64,000 bases of DNA from Massilia eburnea (GCF_009720745.1 NZ_WNKX01000005.1:62001-126000), one strand, 5' to 3'; counted from the stretch's first letter, positions 34,594 through 44,224 are shown. Program-made: numbers and translations. The notes: a model not told the origin generated them from the sequence alone.

Positions 34594-36108
34594 TCAGCCA
34601 AGGCGGCGCTGCCGGCCCGGAGACTTGGCCAACTCGCAACGGAGCAGGGCAAGCGCCAGCTCCAGTTGCGACAGGTCGGCGGCGCCATAGCCGAACACCA
34701 GGCCAGGCCTGCCATGGCCGCCGGCGTAATAGCGCGCGAAGCTGTGCATCTTTACGCCGCCCTGCGCCAGCCGCTGCAGCAGGTTTTCGGCATCGATCCC
34801 GTCGCGCAGGTAGGCGCCCAGATGCATGCCGTAACTGGAAGGTATCAGCTCCAGCCATGCGCCCAGTTCTCCCTGCAGGGCGTCGGTGAGAAGCTGCCGG
34901 CGCTGGCGGTACATGTGGCGCATCTTGCGTACATGCTGGGTAAGGCGGCCTTCGGCGATGAAACTGGCAACTGCCATCTGCATCGCGGTCGGGCAATGCC
35001 AGTCCAGGCAATTCTTGGCCAGCACCAGTGTCGCCATCGCCCACGGTGGCGCGACGACGAAGCCCAGGCGAAGCGTCGGCAGCATGCATTTTGAAAAAGT
35101 GCCGACATAGAAAACCACGTCCGCCGCATCTTTCGACCGCAAGGCAGCCAAGGGCTCGCCATCGAAACGGAATTCGCCGTCGTAGTCGTCTTCCACGATG
35201 ACGGCGCCGCGTGCGCGCGCCAGTGCTACCAGGGCATTGCGCCGTTCCTGCGACATCGTGACGCCAAGCGGAAACTGGTGCGAAGGGCACAGGCAGATAA
35301 TGCTTGCTTCCGATGGAATCGCACCGACCATCAAGCCCGCGCTATCGACTCCTACGCTGACCACTCTTGCGCCGGCGGCGGCAAAGGCCGCGCGCATGGG
35401 CGGGTAGCCTGGATCTTCGAGCGCCACCACCGTTTGCCCGGGCGTGACAAGGACGCGCGCCAGCAAATCGAAGCCCTGCTGCGCACCGGATGTCACCAGC
35501 ACGTCCTCGGGCAGGCAAGCCACGGCGCGCGTCACGGCGATATGACGGGTAATGGCGCTGCGCAGCGCAAAATTGCCCTGGTTCCCCTGCGGGCTGCGCA
35601 GGCTGGAAGGACGCGTTTCCAGTGTACGCAATTGCTTGGCCAGCGTGCGGCGGATGTCATCAAAAGGGAACAGGCGCGAATCTACCAGGGCAGGACGCAA
35701 GTCGATGGCAGTTGCGCTTTTCGGCTCTCGCGGCGGCGGTGCGGGATCGTTCCAGAATCGCATCGCGCTGACCAGGTCTGCGCGTTCCCAGATGGGGTTC
35801 AAACGGTAGGCCATCGGATGCGCAGGCGCGGCGCGGGACGCGAGGGGCGGCGGCGCGTCCGCCACATAGGTCCCGGAACCATGGCGCGCGACGATCAGGC
35901 CTTCGCTGCACAACTGGTCGTAGACCTCGGCGACCGTGTTGCGCGAAACCCCGAACAGATCCTGCGCCTGGCGCGTGGAGGGCAGGCGCGAACCCGGGGC
36001 CAGCCGGCCATCGCCGATGGCCTCCTTGAGCTGCTCGACAAGCCGCCGCACCGCATCACGCGAATGCTTCTCCAAGGGCTGCAGCCCAAGTTCAAAGATT
36101 GGATCCAA
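34594..36108 (-). CDS. MocR/PdxR-type GntR regulator with aminotransferase domain
   Basis: This 504-residue protein has a GntR winged helix (residues about 15-85: LKEAIGDGRLAPGSRLPSTR and GVSRNTVAEVYDQLCSEGLI) fused to a class I aminotransferase-like domain that binds pyridoxal phosphate. VEDDYDGEFRFDG and FYVGTFSKCMLPTLRLGF include the lysine that forms the internal aldimine. Such regulators control pyridoxal, GABA or taurine genes. It is divergent from the duplicated-domain secreted protein gene; the spacer has GGCCCACC / GGTGGCCC (36130-36158), an inverted repeat with one mismatch. Confidence 0.92.
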   Translation of the reverse strand: MDPIFELGLQPLEKHSRDAVRRLVEQLKEAIGDGRLAPGSRLPSTRQAQDLFGVSRNTVAEVYDQLCSEGLIVARHGSGTYVADAPPPLASRAAPAHPMAYRLNPIWERADLVSAMRFWNDPAPPPREPKSATAIDLRPALVDSRLFPFDDIRRTLAKQLRTLETRPSSLRSPQGNQGNFALRSAITRHIAVTRAVACLPEDVLVTSGAQQGFDLLARVLVTPGQTVVALEDPGYPPMRAAFAAAGARVVSVGVDSAGLMVGAIPSEASIICLCPSHQFPLGVTMSQERRNALVALARARGAVIVEDDYDGEFRFDGEPLAALRSKDAADVVFYVGTFSKCMLPTLRLGFVVAPPWAMATLVLAKNCLDWHCPTAMQMAVASFIAEGRLTQHVRKMRHMYRQRRQLLTDALQGELGAWLELIPSSYGMHLGAYLRDGIDAENLLQRLAQGGVKMHSFARYYAGGHGRPGLVFGYGAADLSQLELALALLRCELAKSPGRQRRLG

Positions 36109-36219
36109 CGCACGTCCCCAATGAAAAGTGGCCCACCAATTCTTTGCCAGGGTGGCCCTTCAGCCGTGGCCATGGCCGATGAATCATAGCGCAAATTTCT
36201 TTACTTCCTGGAGGACTAA

Positions 36220-37296
36220 ATGCCTGTGAAATTTCCCCGCTTGATCTGTGCCCTGGCGATTGCCTTCGTTCTGCCTGCGGTGGCGCCTGCGGCCGAAGAG
36301 CGCGATGGCCAGCACGACTTTGACTTCACCAAGGGCGCATGGAAGACGCATATCGTACGCCGCCTGCATCCGCTGAGCGGCTCATCGGAGACCGTGGAGA
36401 TGAACGGCACGGTCGTTGCGCGCAATGTGTGGGGCGGCCGTGCCTTCCTTGAGGAGATCAATGTCGACGGGCCGCAAGGCCATTGGCAGGGTGCTTCGCT
36501 ATTCCTGTATGACCCGAAGGGCAGGCAATGGAGCCAGAACTTCTTTAACAGCGCACATGCCGAATTCGATACCTCGCTGGTGGGCAGCATGCGGGATGGG
36601 CGTATCGAGTTGTTCTCGCATGAGCGCCTGGATGGGCGCGCCATTCTCGTGCGTGGCGTATGGTCCGAGATCACGCCAACTTCCCATCGCTATACGGAAT
36701 CCTATTCGACCGATGGTGGTGTCACGTGGGAGCAGGAATTCACTGCCTTGAAGACGATGGACACGCAGCCGGCGCCAAAGCCCGCGCTGGTACGGACCGT
36801 GGCGCATGCCGCCGGGGCGGGACGGCGTGATGGCAGCAACGATTTTGCATTCGACATCGGCGCCTGGAAAACCCACTCTTCGCGCCTGATGCACCCGCTT
36901 ACCGGCAGCAAGGAATGGCGTGACATGGACGGGGTGACGGTTGTCTCAAAAGTCTGGGACGGCCGCGCCAACCTGGCCGAATACAAGGCTGACGGCGCCG
37001 CCGGCCACGTCGAACTGATGGCGATGCGCCTCTACAACCCGCAGACCGGACAGTGGAGTATCAACTTTGCGACGCCTGCCGGCGGCAAGCTTGGCGTGCC
37101 GGGCGTGGGTGAATTCAAGAACGGGCGCGGCGACTTTTACGACCAGGAGACAATCGACGGCAAACAGGTGCTGGTGCGCTTCTCCATCTGGGGCATCACC
37201 CCCGACACCGCGCAATCGGAGCAGGCGTTCTCGGTTGATGGCGGCAAGACTTGGGAGGTGAACTGGATCAACAAGTACCAGCGCATGCAAGAATAG
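36220..37296 (+). CDS. Secreted protein with two tandem copies of a lipocalin-like (DUF1579-like) domain
   Basis: This 358-residue protein has a signal peptide ending APAAEE and two homologous domains: residues about 28-180 (GQHDFDFTKGAWKTHIVRRL) and about 205-356 (GSNDFAFDIGAWKTHSSRLM). Each ends with a DGG-T-WE motif (STDGGVTWEQEF and SVDGGKTWEVNW). The pattern is that of DUF1579-like proteins, which have a lipocalin fold. Internal duplication in one chain is unusual. GGAGGAC precedes the ATG. Ligand and role unknown; divergent MocR regulator suggests it may be controlled by it. Confidence 0.75.
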   Translation: MPVKFPRLICALAIAFVLPAVAPAAEERDGQHDFDFTKGAWKTHIVRRLHPLSGSSETVEMNGTVVARNVWGGRAFLEEINVDGPQGHWQGASLFLYDPKGRQWSQNFFNSAHAEFDTSLVGSMRDGRIELFSHERLDGRAILVRGVWSEITPTSHRYTESYSTDGGVTWEQEFTALKTMDTQPAPKPALVRTVAHAAGAGRRDGSNDFAFDIGAWKTHSSRLMHPLTGSKEWRDMDGVTVVSKVWDGRANLAEYKADGAAGHVELMAMRLYNPQTGQWSINFATPAGGKLGVPGVGEFKNGRGDFYDQETIDGKQVLVRFSIWGITPDTAQSEQAFSVDGGKTWEVNWINKYQRMQE

Positions 37297-37299
37297 GGA

Positions 37300-37731
37300 C
37301 TAAGTCCTGTCGCTCTTGATACTTAGCAGGATTTTGCGAAGCGCCGCAGCCTCATCCCGGCCAAAGGAGGCTTCAAATTCAGCCTGCGCATCCCGCCAGT
37401 GGGCTTCAGCTTCGGAAAGCTTTGCCTCGCCATCCTTGGTGAGGGAGAGCGACTGTTTGCGGGCCAGGTCCGGGGCCGGTTTGAGCTGCACCAGGCCGTC
37501 GCGGTTCAGTGGCTGAATCGCGCGCAGCGCCACGGTACGGTCCATGACCATGGTTTCCGCCAGCTCCTGCATGGTGATGCCTGGACGATTGTGAATCGCG
37601 CGCAGAATGCTGTACTGGGTTGAGGTGATGCCTGCCTTTTCAATATGGCGGTCGTAAATGATGGACACCGCTCGCGTCGCCTGGCGCAAGGCAAAATAGT
37701 TGCATGCTTCCCGTTTAATTTCTTTGCTCAT
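37300..37731 (-). CDS. MarR family transcriptional regulator
   Basis: This 143-residue protein has the MarR winged helix (GITSTQYSILRAIHNRPGIT; LAETMVMDRTVALRAIQPLN; RDGLVQLKP) and a final dimerisation helix. Its ATG overlaps the TGA of the upstream Rrf2-type gene (ATGA, 37728-37731), so the two regulators are coupled. It may control the pump operon located upstream on the same strand or respond to the same signal, but no operator was identified. Effector unknown. Confidence 0.9.
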   Translation of the reverse strand: MSKEIKREACNYFALRQATRAVSIIYDRHIEKAGITSTQYSILRAIHNRPGITMQELAETMVMDRTVALRAIQPLNRDGLVQLKPAPDLARKQSLSLTKDGEAKLSEAEAHWRDAQAEFEASFGRDEAAALRKILLSIKSDRT

Positions 37732-38177
37732 GCCGCCATTTCCTTAAGCGCCGCATCCCGGTGACGGATATCGTCCAGGAGAGAGGATAAGGGGCGCGCT
37801 GCCAGGCGCGCTTCAAAGCCTTCATGCGCATCATCCAGTACGCCAGCCATGCACCCTTTGAAATGGACGCTGACCATGCATTTTTCAAGCACGTTGTAGC
37901 TGTGGATTGCAGGTGCAGCCGGCGCCTGGCTGGCGCGATAGATGTCCAGGAGGCTGATTTCGCGGGGGCTGCGCGCCAGGGTGCACGCGCCGTTCTTGCC
38001 TCGGCTTGTTGCCACCAGGCCCGCTTTCGCCAGCTTGGCAACGGTGCGCCGAACGAACGTAGGTTCGGCGTTGACGCTGCTCGCCAGCACGGACGATTTG
38101 ACGTCGCTTCCGTAGTGCATGCCTAAAATTGCAGCGACATGGGTTGCGACGGTAAATTGCACATTCTTGATTGACAT
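37728..38177 (-). CDS. Rrf2 family transcriptional regulator
   Basis: This 149-residue protein begins MSIKNVQFTVATHVAAILGM and has the Rrf2 winged helix (KSSVLASSVNAEPTFVRRTV, then LAKAGLVATSRGKNGACTLA). Cysteines at GACTLA and in EKCMVSVHFKGCMAG are present, but the spacing differs from the three-Cys iron-sulfur motif of IscR and NsrR, so this is closer to the YwnA type. It precedes and overlaps the MarR gene. Such Rrf2 proteins often respond to redox or electrophile stress. Confidence 0.88.
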   Translation of the reverse strand: MSIKNVQFTVATHVAAILGMHYGSDVKSSVLASSVNAEPTFVRRTVAKLAKAGLVATSRGKNGACTLARSPREISLLDIYRASQAPAAPAIHSYNVLEKCMVSVHFKGCMAGVLDDAHEGFEARLAARPLSSLLDDIRHRDAALKEMAA

Positions 38178-38263
38178 GATTACGCTGATTGCCCTCTTCA
38201 AATGTGAGTTTAACCGAAGCCCGGCGACTGTCCCAATCCTGGAGCAGCCGCCGGCGCACCCGG

Positions 38264-39733
38264 TCAGCGCAGCGCGAAGGCAGTCCTCTCTGGCTGTGGC
38301 GCCGCAGTCGCCTCCGCAGCATCCCATCCTCCACCCAGCGCACGGATCAGCGAAACCGTCGTGACGGCACGATTGCCGCGCAACTGAACGGCGCTACGCT
38401 CCACCGCAGCCAGGTTGCGTTGCGCGTCCAACAGCTCCAGGTAGCTTGATCGGCCAGCGCTATACAGCTTTTGCGCCAGGTCGGCCGAGCGGCGGGCGGA
38501 GAGCAGCGCCTCCTCGATTTCCGCAGTTTGTCCCGCCAGTACGCGCAATCCGGCGAGATTGTCTTCAACCTCTGCAAATGCCGCCAGAACGCTCTGGCGG
38601 TAGGATGCCACCGACTCTTCCAGTGCGGCTTCGCTGCGCGCCACGTTGGCCTTGTTCCGCCCACCGTCGATCAGCGGAGCCGCCAGCATCGCGCCCAGGA
38701 GCCATGCCTGGCCGCCAGAGCTGAAAATGCTCGACGCGACGCTCGATGCGCCGCCGCCGGAAGCACCGATGTTCAAGGACGGGAACATGGCTGCCCGCGC
38801 CACGCCGATCCGGGCATTGGCCGCTTCCATGCTGCGCTGGGCGGCCACGATATCCGGGCGCCGTTCAAGCAGGGTGGACGGCAGTCCGGCAGGGATCGCC
38901 GGCAGCTTGGCTGAATCCAGCAGCGGGTTTGGATCGGCGTAGAAGCTCGATGCTGGCACGCCGAGCAAGACCGCCAATGCATGTTCAACGGTGGCGCGCT
39001 GGCGCTGCAAGCTGACCGCTTCCGCACGCGTGGTCGATAACTCGGTTTTTGCACGGGAAAGGTCGAATTCGCCGATATCGCCCAAATCGAAGCGGCGCTG
39101 GTTCACCTTCACGTTCTCTTCGCGCAAACGGACTGTTTCGGCGAGCGTCTCCAGTTCGGCATCGGTGGCGCGCAGGCGGAAGTAGGCCTGCGCGACATCG
39201 GCTTGCAGGGAGAGCAGCACCGAACGATATGCCGCCTGCGAGCCAGCAGCATCATTGCGCGCAGCGGCGACATTCGATGCCACCCGTCCAAACAGGTCTA
39301 CTTCATAGCTCGCTGTCAGGTGGGCGGAGTAGGTCGTTCCTGGCGCGCCGCCCGGAGTTTGCGCTCGCTGGGCGCCGGCATCAATGCCAACCTGCGGCAT
39401 ACGGTCGGATTCGGCGATGCCCGCAATGGCGCGCGCCTGCTTGACGCGAGCGGCTGCCTGGGCGAGGTTGGCATTGTTGGCGGTGGCTTCCGCGATCAGG
39501 GCGGTGAGCGCACGGTCTTTGAAAGCCAGCCACCATTCGCCTCGGGGCTGTTGTTCAGCCGGCCGTGCCTGCTGCCAGCGCGAGCCATCTGGCGCGACAA
39601 GCACGCCGGGCTTGGCTTCCTTGAATGCCAGTGGCACGGGGACGTCCGGCTGATTGAATGCCGGAGCGGCGCACGCCGTCAGCAGCAGCGCGGCCAGGAT
39701 GGGCGCAACGCCCTTTGCAATCATCGAGTTCAT
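38264..39733 (-). CDS. RND efflux outer-membrane lipoprotein (OprM/NodT type)
   Basis: This 489-residue protein has a lipoprotein signal (LAALLLTACAAPAFNQ) and two repeats of the outer-membrane efflux protein fold. Long helical segments (ANNANLAQAAARVKQARAIA; LRATDAELETLAETVRLREE) form the periplasmic tunnel. It is the third gene of the mexE-mexF-oprN-like operon and follows the permease without a gap. It gives the pump its exit duct across the outer membrane. Confidence 0.94.
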   Translation of the reverse strand: MNSMIAKGVAPILAALLLTACAAPAFNQPDVPVPLAFKEAKPGVLVAPDGSRWQQARPAEQQPRGEWWLAFKDRALTALIAEATANNANLAQAAARVKQARAIAGIAESDRMPQVGIDAGAQRAQTPGGAPGTTYSAHLTASYEVDLFGRVASNVAAARNDAAGSQAAYRSVLLSLQADVAQAYFRLRATDAELETLAETVRLREENVKVNQRRFDLGDIGEFDLSRAKTELSTTRAEAVSLQRQRATVEHALAVLLGVPASSFYADPNPLLDSAKLPAIPAGLPSTLLERRPDIVAAQRSMEAANARIGVARAAMFPSLNIGASGGGASSVASSIFSSGGQAWLLGAMLAAPLIDGGRNKANVARSEAALEESVASYRQSVLAAFAEVEDNLAGLRVLAGQTAEIEEALLSARRSADLAQKLYSAGRSSYLELLDAQRNLAAVERSAVQLRGNRAVTTVSLIRALGGGWDAAEATAAPQPERTAFALR

Positions 39734-42700
39734 TTAAAGGGCTCCTTCGATTTGAGCTGGCGCCGCGACTTTCTTCGATGCGAAGCGCTCAGCCACGGTG
39801 CGCAGCAGGACATAGAACACAGGTGTCAGGAACAGGCCAAAGAAGGTCACGCCCAACATGCCCGCAAATACGGCCACGCCCATGGCATGACGCATTTCCC
39901 AGCCGGCGCCATGCGAGAACACCAGCGGCACCACGCCCATGATGAAGGCGATGGAGGTCATCAGGATTGGACGCAGGCGCAAGCGCGAGGCTTCCAGTGC
40001 CGCCTGGACAACCGTGCGGCCCTGGTGTTCCAGCTCACGGGCGAATTCAACGATCAGGATGGCGTTCTTCGATGCCAGCCCCACCAGCACGAACAATGCA
40101 ATCTGCGTGAAGATGTTATTGTCGCCCGCAGTCAGCTTCACGCCGATCAGGGCGCTGAGGATTGACATTGGAACGATCAGGATCACGGCCAGCGGCAAGG
40201 TCCAGCTTTCGTACTGCGCGGCCAGCACCAGGAACACCAGCAAAACACAAACCGGGAACACAAAGATCAGCGTATTGCCGGCGATGATGTCCAGGTAGGT
40301 CAGCTCGGTCCACTCGTAGCTGATACCGTTTGGCAGCGTGTCGTTGGCCAGTCGCTCCATGGCGGCGCGTGCCTGGGAGGTCGAGTAGCCTGGAGCAGGG
40401 TTGATGTTCAGGTCCGCAGCCACGTAAGTGTTGTAGCGCTGTACGCGGTCAGGACCATAGCTGTCGCTGATCTTCATCAGTGACGACAGCGGAATCATCT
40501 CGCCGCTATTGCTGCGAACCTTGAGTTGCGCGACATCTTCCACGCGTGAGCGGAACTGGGAATCGGCCTGCACACGTACCTGGTAGGTACGGCCAAACTG
40601 GTTGAAGTCGTTCACGTACAGCGAGCCGAGGTTGATCTGCAAGGTCTGGTTAATGGTCTGCAGCGGCACACCCAGTTGCTTCGCCTTGATGCGGTCGATA
40701 TCGCCATACAGCTGCGGCACGTTGACCTGGTAGCCAGAGAACGCGCCGACCAGCTCCGGTGCGGTGCGGGTCTTTTCAATCAGCTGCTGCGTGGCCTTGT
40801 ACAACTCGTCGTAGCCCAGGTTGCCGCGGTCTTCCACCATCATCTTCAGGCCACCGATGGTGCCCAGGCCGTACACTGGGGGCGGCGAAAAGACGCGGAT
40901 AAACGCATCCTGGATGGAGCCGACGCGCTTGTTGATTTCAGAGGCAATGCCTGGGCCGCTGGTTTCCTTTGTAGTGCGGGTCCGTGGCGGCTGTTCGCCC
41001 ACGAACACGATGCCCTGGTTTGGCGCGGTCGTCAGGTCGTTCACCGAGAAGCCAGGGAAAGCAACCGCGTTGCGCGCGCCTGGAACACCCAGGGCAATCT
41101 TGCCGGTGCGTTTGATCACGTCCTGCGTGCGTTCCAGCGATGCCGCCTCCGGCAGCTTTGCGAAGCCAACCAGATAGCCTTTGTCCTGCGATGGTACAAA
41201 ACCACCTGGCACGACTTTGAACATCAGGGCCGCGGCGGCTACCAGGATAAGGTAGAAGCCAACCGAGGCCGCCTTGCGGCCCAAAACGCCCTTGACCCCA
41301 CCTTCATACTTTTCCGAAGAGCGGTTGAAGAAGCGGTTGAAGCGAGCGAAGAAACCGCCCAGGACCTTCTCCATGATGCGGCTCAGCGCATCCTTTGGAG
41401 CGTCATGTGGTTTCAGCAGGGCTGCCGACAAGGCAGGAGCCAGGGTGAGCGAAGAGAACGCAGAGATGACGGTCGAAATAGCGATCGTCAGTGCGAACTG
41501 GCGGTAGAACTGGCCAGTCAGGCCGGAAACGAAGGAGATCGGCACGAACACAGCGCACAGCACCAGCGCAATTGCGATGATCGGGCCGGAGACTTCTTTC
41601 ATGGCCTGGATGGTCGCATCGCGCGGGGCAAGGCCGGCAGCAATATTCCGTTCGACGTTTTCAACGACCACAATCGCATCGTCCACCACAATACCGATGG
41701 CAAGCACCAAACCGAACAAGGTAAGCGTATTGACGGAGAAGCCGAAGCCCAGCATCACTGCGAAAGTACCAACTACCGATACCGGCACGGCCAGCAGCGG
41801 GATGATGGAGGCGCGCCAGGTTTGCAGGAAGACGATCACCACGATCACAACCAGGACGATGGCCTCGAGCAGGGTATGGATCACTGCCTCGATGGATTCG
41901 CGGACAAACTGGGTTGGGTCATAGGCGATGCGGTACTCCAGGCCCTTCGGGAAGTCCTTTTTCAGCTCTTCCATTTTGGCGCGAACATCGGCGGAGATTT
42001 GCAGGTCATTGGCGCCGGGGGCCGCGTAGATGACCAGTGCGGTCGCCGGTTTGTTGTCCAGCAGGGCGTTCAATGCATAGGAGCCTGCACCCATTTCAAT
42101 GCGGGCCAGGTCCTTCAGCAGCGTCACGCCGCCATCCTCATTGGTCTTGACGATGATATTGCCGAAATCTTCGACAGACTTCAGGCGGCCTTTGGTGTTC
42201 AGCGTCAGCTGGAACTCGCTGTTCTTGCTTGGCGACGCGCCGACGACACCGGCGGCCACCTGCAGGTTCTGCTCGCGAATGGCATTGGTCACGTCGGTCG
42301 CGGTCAGGTTACGCGCTGCGACCTTCTGCGGGTCCAGCCAGACGCGCATGGCGTAGTCACCGGAACCGTTAAGGATCACGTCCCCCATGCCGGACAGGCG
42401 CGCCAATTGGTCCTTGACGTTGATCACCGCGTAATTACGCAGGTACAGGTCATCGTAAGTATTGTCCGGCGAGACCAGGTGCACTACCATCGTCAGGCTT
42501 GGTGACGACCGCACTGTGGTCACACCCAGCTGCCGCACTTCGTCCGGAAGTCGGGGCAGGGCGCGCTGGACGCGGTTCTGGACTTCGGTTTCGGCTTGCT
42601 TGATGTTGGTGCCGGTCTTGAAGGTCACCGTGAGCTTGAGCGCGCCGTCCGAGGTGTTTTGTGAAGACATATACAGCATGTCTTCCACGCCGTTGATTTG

Positions 42701-42907
42701 TTCCTCCAGCGGAGCGGCGACCGTCTCAGCGATGACTTTAGGATCGGCGCCTGGGTACTGCGCACGCACCACCACCGATGGCGGCACCACGTTCGGATAC
42801 TCGGAAATTGGCAGCTTGAAGATCGAGATCAGGCCGCCGACGAAGATGATGATCGACAGGACCGCGGCGAAAATCGGCTTGTCTACAAAGAAGCGGGAGA
42901 AGTTCAT
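39734..42907 (-). CDS. RND efflux permease (MexF/AcrB-type, HAE1)
   Basis: This 1057-residue inner-membrane pump has twelve membrane helices and large periplasmic loops. It starts MNFSRFFVDKPIFAAVLSII and carries the paired aspartates of helix 4 in GIVVDDAIVVVENVERN, used for proton relay, plus ASKNAILIVEFARELEHQGR in the second half. It works with the periplasmic adaptor and outer-membrane gene that flank it. Drug range cannot be predicted; homologues with this layout export chloramphenicol, quinolones or solvents. Confidence 0.96.
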   Translation of the reverse strand: MNFSRFFVDKPIFAAVLSIIIFVGGLISIFKLPISEYPNVVPPSVVVRAQYPGADPKVIAETVAAPLEEQINGVEDMLYMSSQNTSDGALKLTVTFKTGTNIKQAETEVQNRVQRALPRLPDEVRQLGVTTVRSSPSLTMVVHLVSPDNTYDDLYLRNYAVINVKDQLARLSGMGDVILNGSGDYAMRVWLDPQKVAARNLTATDVTNAIREQNLQVAAGVVGASPSKNSEFQLTLNTKGRLKSVEDFGNIIVKTNEDGGVTLLKDLARIEMGAGSYALNALLDNKPATALVIYAAPGANDLQISADVRAKMEELKKDFPKGLEYRIAYDPTQFVRESIEAVIHTLLEAIVLVVIVVIVFLQTWRASIIPLLAVPVSVVGTFAVMLGFGFSVNTLTLFGLVLAIGIVVDDAIVVVENVERNIAAGLAPRDATIQAMKEVSGPIIAIALVLCAVFVPISFVSGLTGQFYRQFALTIAISTVISAFSSLTLAPALSAALLKPHDAPKDALSRIMEKVLGGFFARFNRFFNRSSEKYEGGVKGVLGRKAASVGFYLILVAAAALMFKVVPGGFVPSQDKGYLVGFAKLPEAASLERTQDVIKRTGKIALGVPGARNAVAFPGFSVNDLTTAPNQGIVFVGEQPPRTRTTKETSGPGIASEINKRVGSIQDAFIRVFSPPPVYGLGTIGGLKMMVEDRGNLGYDELYKATQQLIEKTRTAPELVGAFSGYQVNVPQLYGDIDRIKAKQLGVPLQTINQTLQINLGSLYVNDFNQFGRTYQVRVQADSQFRSRVEDVAQLKVRSNSGEMIPLSSLMKISDSYGPDRVQRYNTYVAADLNINPAPGYSTSQARAAMERLANDTLPNGISYEWTELTYLDIIAGNTLIFVFPVCVLLVFLVLAAQYESWTLPLAVILIVPMSILSALIGVKLTAGDNNIFTQIALFVLVGLASKNAILIVEFARELEHQGRTVVQAALEASRLRLRPILMTSIAFIMGVVPLVFSHGAGWEMRHAMGVAVFAGMLGVTFFGLFLTPVFYVLLRTVAERFASKKVAAPAQIEGAL

Positions 42908-42910
42908 GAT

Positions 42911-44110
42911 TTACCCCTTGGCGCCGCCGCCGGCCGCTTTGGCTTGTGCTTCCGCATCCATCCCCACAATCTCAGGGGAGACCGGAGCGCCTGGGCGCAC
43001 GCGCTGCAAACCGTTGACGACGATCTTTTCACCCGACTTCAGGCCGGAACGCACAATGCGCAGGCCATCAATCGTCTGGCCAAGGACCACTTCGCGGTAT
43101 TCCGCCTTGTTTTCCTTATCGATGACGTAGACAAATTTGCGGCTCTGGTCAGTACCGACGGCGCGCTCGGTGATCAGCAAAGCGTTGGTGTTAGGCCTTC
43201 CGTCGCTGCTCGATTCAATCTGAACGCGCGCAAACAGGCCAGGCACCAGCAGGTTGTCTTTGTTGGGGAAGACAGCGCGCATGCGGACGGCGCCGGTCTT
43301 CACGTCAAGTTTGTTGTCGACGAATTCCAGCTTGCCCTCGTGCGGGAAACCCGTCTCGCTGGCCAGGCCAATGCGCACATTGACCTGCTTACCGCCATGC
43401 GCCAGGGCGCCGACGCGCAAGTAGGTGGACTCGTCGCCGTCGAAGCTCGCATAGATCTTGTCATCCGAAACTACGGAGGTCAGCACCGCGCTCGGGTCGA
43501 TCAGGTTGCCGACAGTGATTTCCGCTTTGCTCGCGCGGCCGTCGATCGGAGCGATGACCTGGGTGTAGCCCAGGTTGAGCTTCGCGTTGCTGTATTGCGC
43601 CAGTGCCGCACGCGCATTGGCATCCAGTTCTTTCAGGTTGGCGGAACGCTCGTCGAACTCGCGCTGCGCAATCGCTTTATCGGCCAAGAGCTTTTCCGCA
43701 CGCGCCAGTTCCAGGCGCGCGAGGTCGGCTTTCGCTTGCGCCGATGCCGCTGCAGCTTGTGCGCGATCGGCTTCCGCCTGGAAGGGGCGGGGATCGATCA
43801 CGAACAGAACCTGCCCCTTTTTCACCTGGCTGCCCGGCTGGAAATTCACGGAGGTGATATAGCCTGAAACGCGAGAACGAATATTCACGTGCTCTACGGA
43901 CTCCATCCGGCCGCTGAATTCCTGGGTCTCGGTGACGGGCTTTTCAACCACGACTGCGGCCGTGATAGGGGGAGCTTTCGGTGCAGGCGGCGCATCTTTG
44001 CTGTTCGCATCGACGCAGCCGCTAAGCGACGCTGCGATCAAGCCGGCAGTCGCCAGTACCGCTGCGACGGGGCGCAGAAAGATGCGCGAGGGTTGGTTCT
44101 GTCCTTGCAT
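42911..44110 (-). CDS. RND efflux periplasmic adaptor (membrane fusion lipoprotein)
   Basis: This 399-residue protein has a lipoprotein-type signal (LATAGLIAASLSGC), a biotinyl-lipoyl domain (VEHVNIRSRVSGYITSVNFQ, PGSQVKKGQVLFVIDP), a helical hairpin and a beta barrel (GYTQVIAPIDGRASKAEI). ATG at 44110 follows CGGAGTT and is chosen over longer frames. It is the first gene of the pump operon; the permease starts 3 bases after its stop. A near-consensus promoter lies at 44197-44224. Confidence 0.94.
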   Translation of the reverse strand: MQGQNQPSRIFLRPVAAVLATAGLIAASLSGCVDANSKDAPPAPKAPPITAAVVVEKPVTETQEFSGRMESVEHVNIRSRVSGYITSVNFQPGSQVKKGQVLFVIDPRPFQAEADRAQAAAASAQAKADLARLELARAEKLLADKAIAQREFDERSANLKELDANARAALAQYSNAKLNLGYTQVIAPIDGRASKAEITVGNLIDPSAVLTSVVSDDKIYASFDGDESTYLRVGALAHGGKQVNVRIGLASETGFPHEGKLEFVDNKLDVKTGAVRMRAVFPNKDNLLVPGLFARVQIESSSDGRPNTNALLITERAVGTDQSRKFVYVIDKENKAEYREVVLGQTIDGLRIVRSGLKSGEKIVVNGLQRVRPGAPVSPEIVGMDAEAQAKAAGGGAKG

Positions 44111-44128
44111 ATTTAACTCCGTGATAAC

Positions 44129-44142
44129 TGTGCATATGCACA
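44129..44142. promoter_or_regulatory. Perfect 14-bp palindrome in the pump operon leader
   Basis: TGTGCATATGCACA is a perfect palindrome 19 bases upstream of the adaptor ATG, inside the predicted leader. It resembles MarR or TetR operators in form, but no protein can be assigned. Confidence 0.45.
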
Positions 44143-44160
44143 TATTGGGTTGTAAAAAAT

Positions 44161-44185
44161 GCGCAGACACGCTGCCGTGTTGCGC
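44161..44185. promoter_or_regulatory. Inverted repeat at the start of the pump operon transcript
   Basis: GCGCAGACAC and GTGTTGCGC are an inverted repeat (one-base bulge) around GCTGCC, placed just downstream of the predicted start near 44190. A repressor site is likely. Confidence 0.5.
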
Positions 44186-44196
44186 TAATAATTGTG

Positions 44197-44224
44197 AGTA
44201 TAATCGTCGCAAATGAAAAGTCAA
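44197..44224 (-). promoter_or_regulatory. Promoter of the RND pump operon
   Basis: On the minus strand TTGACT (44224-44219) and TATACT (44202-44197) are 16 bases apart, close to the sigma-70 consensus. The leader to the adaptor ATG would be about 80 bases and holds two inverted repeats. Confidence 0.65.

Noticed and set aside
38264..44110. Metal (CusA/CzcA-type) RND pump
   Set aside because: The permease has the features of the multidrug HAE1 branch, and no metal-binding Met or His clusters or metal regulators are adjacent.
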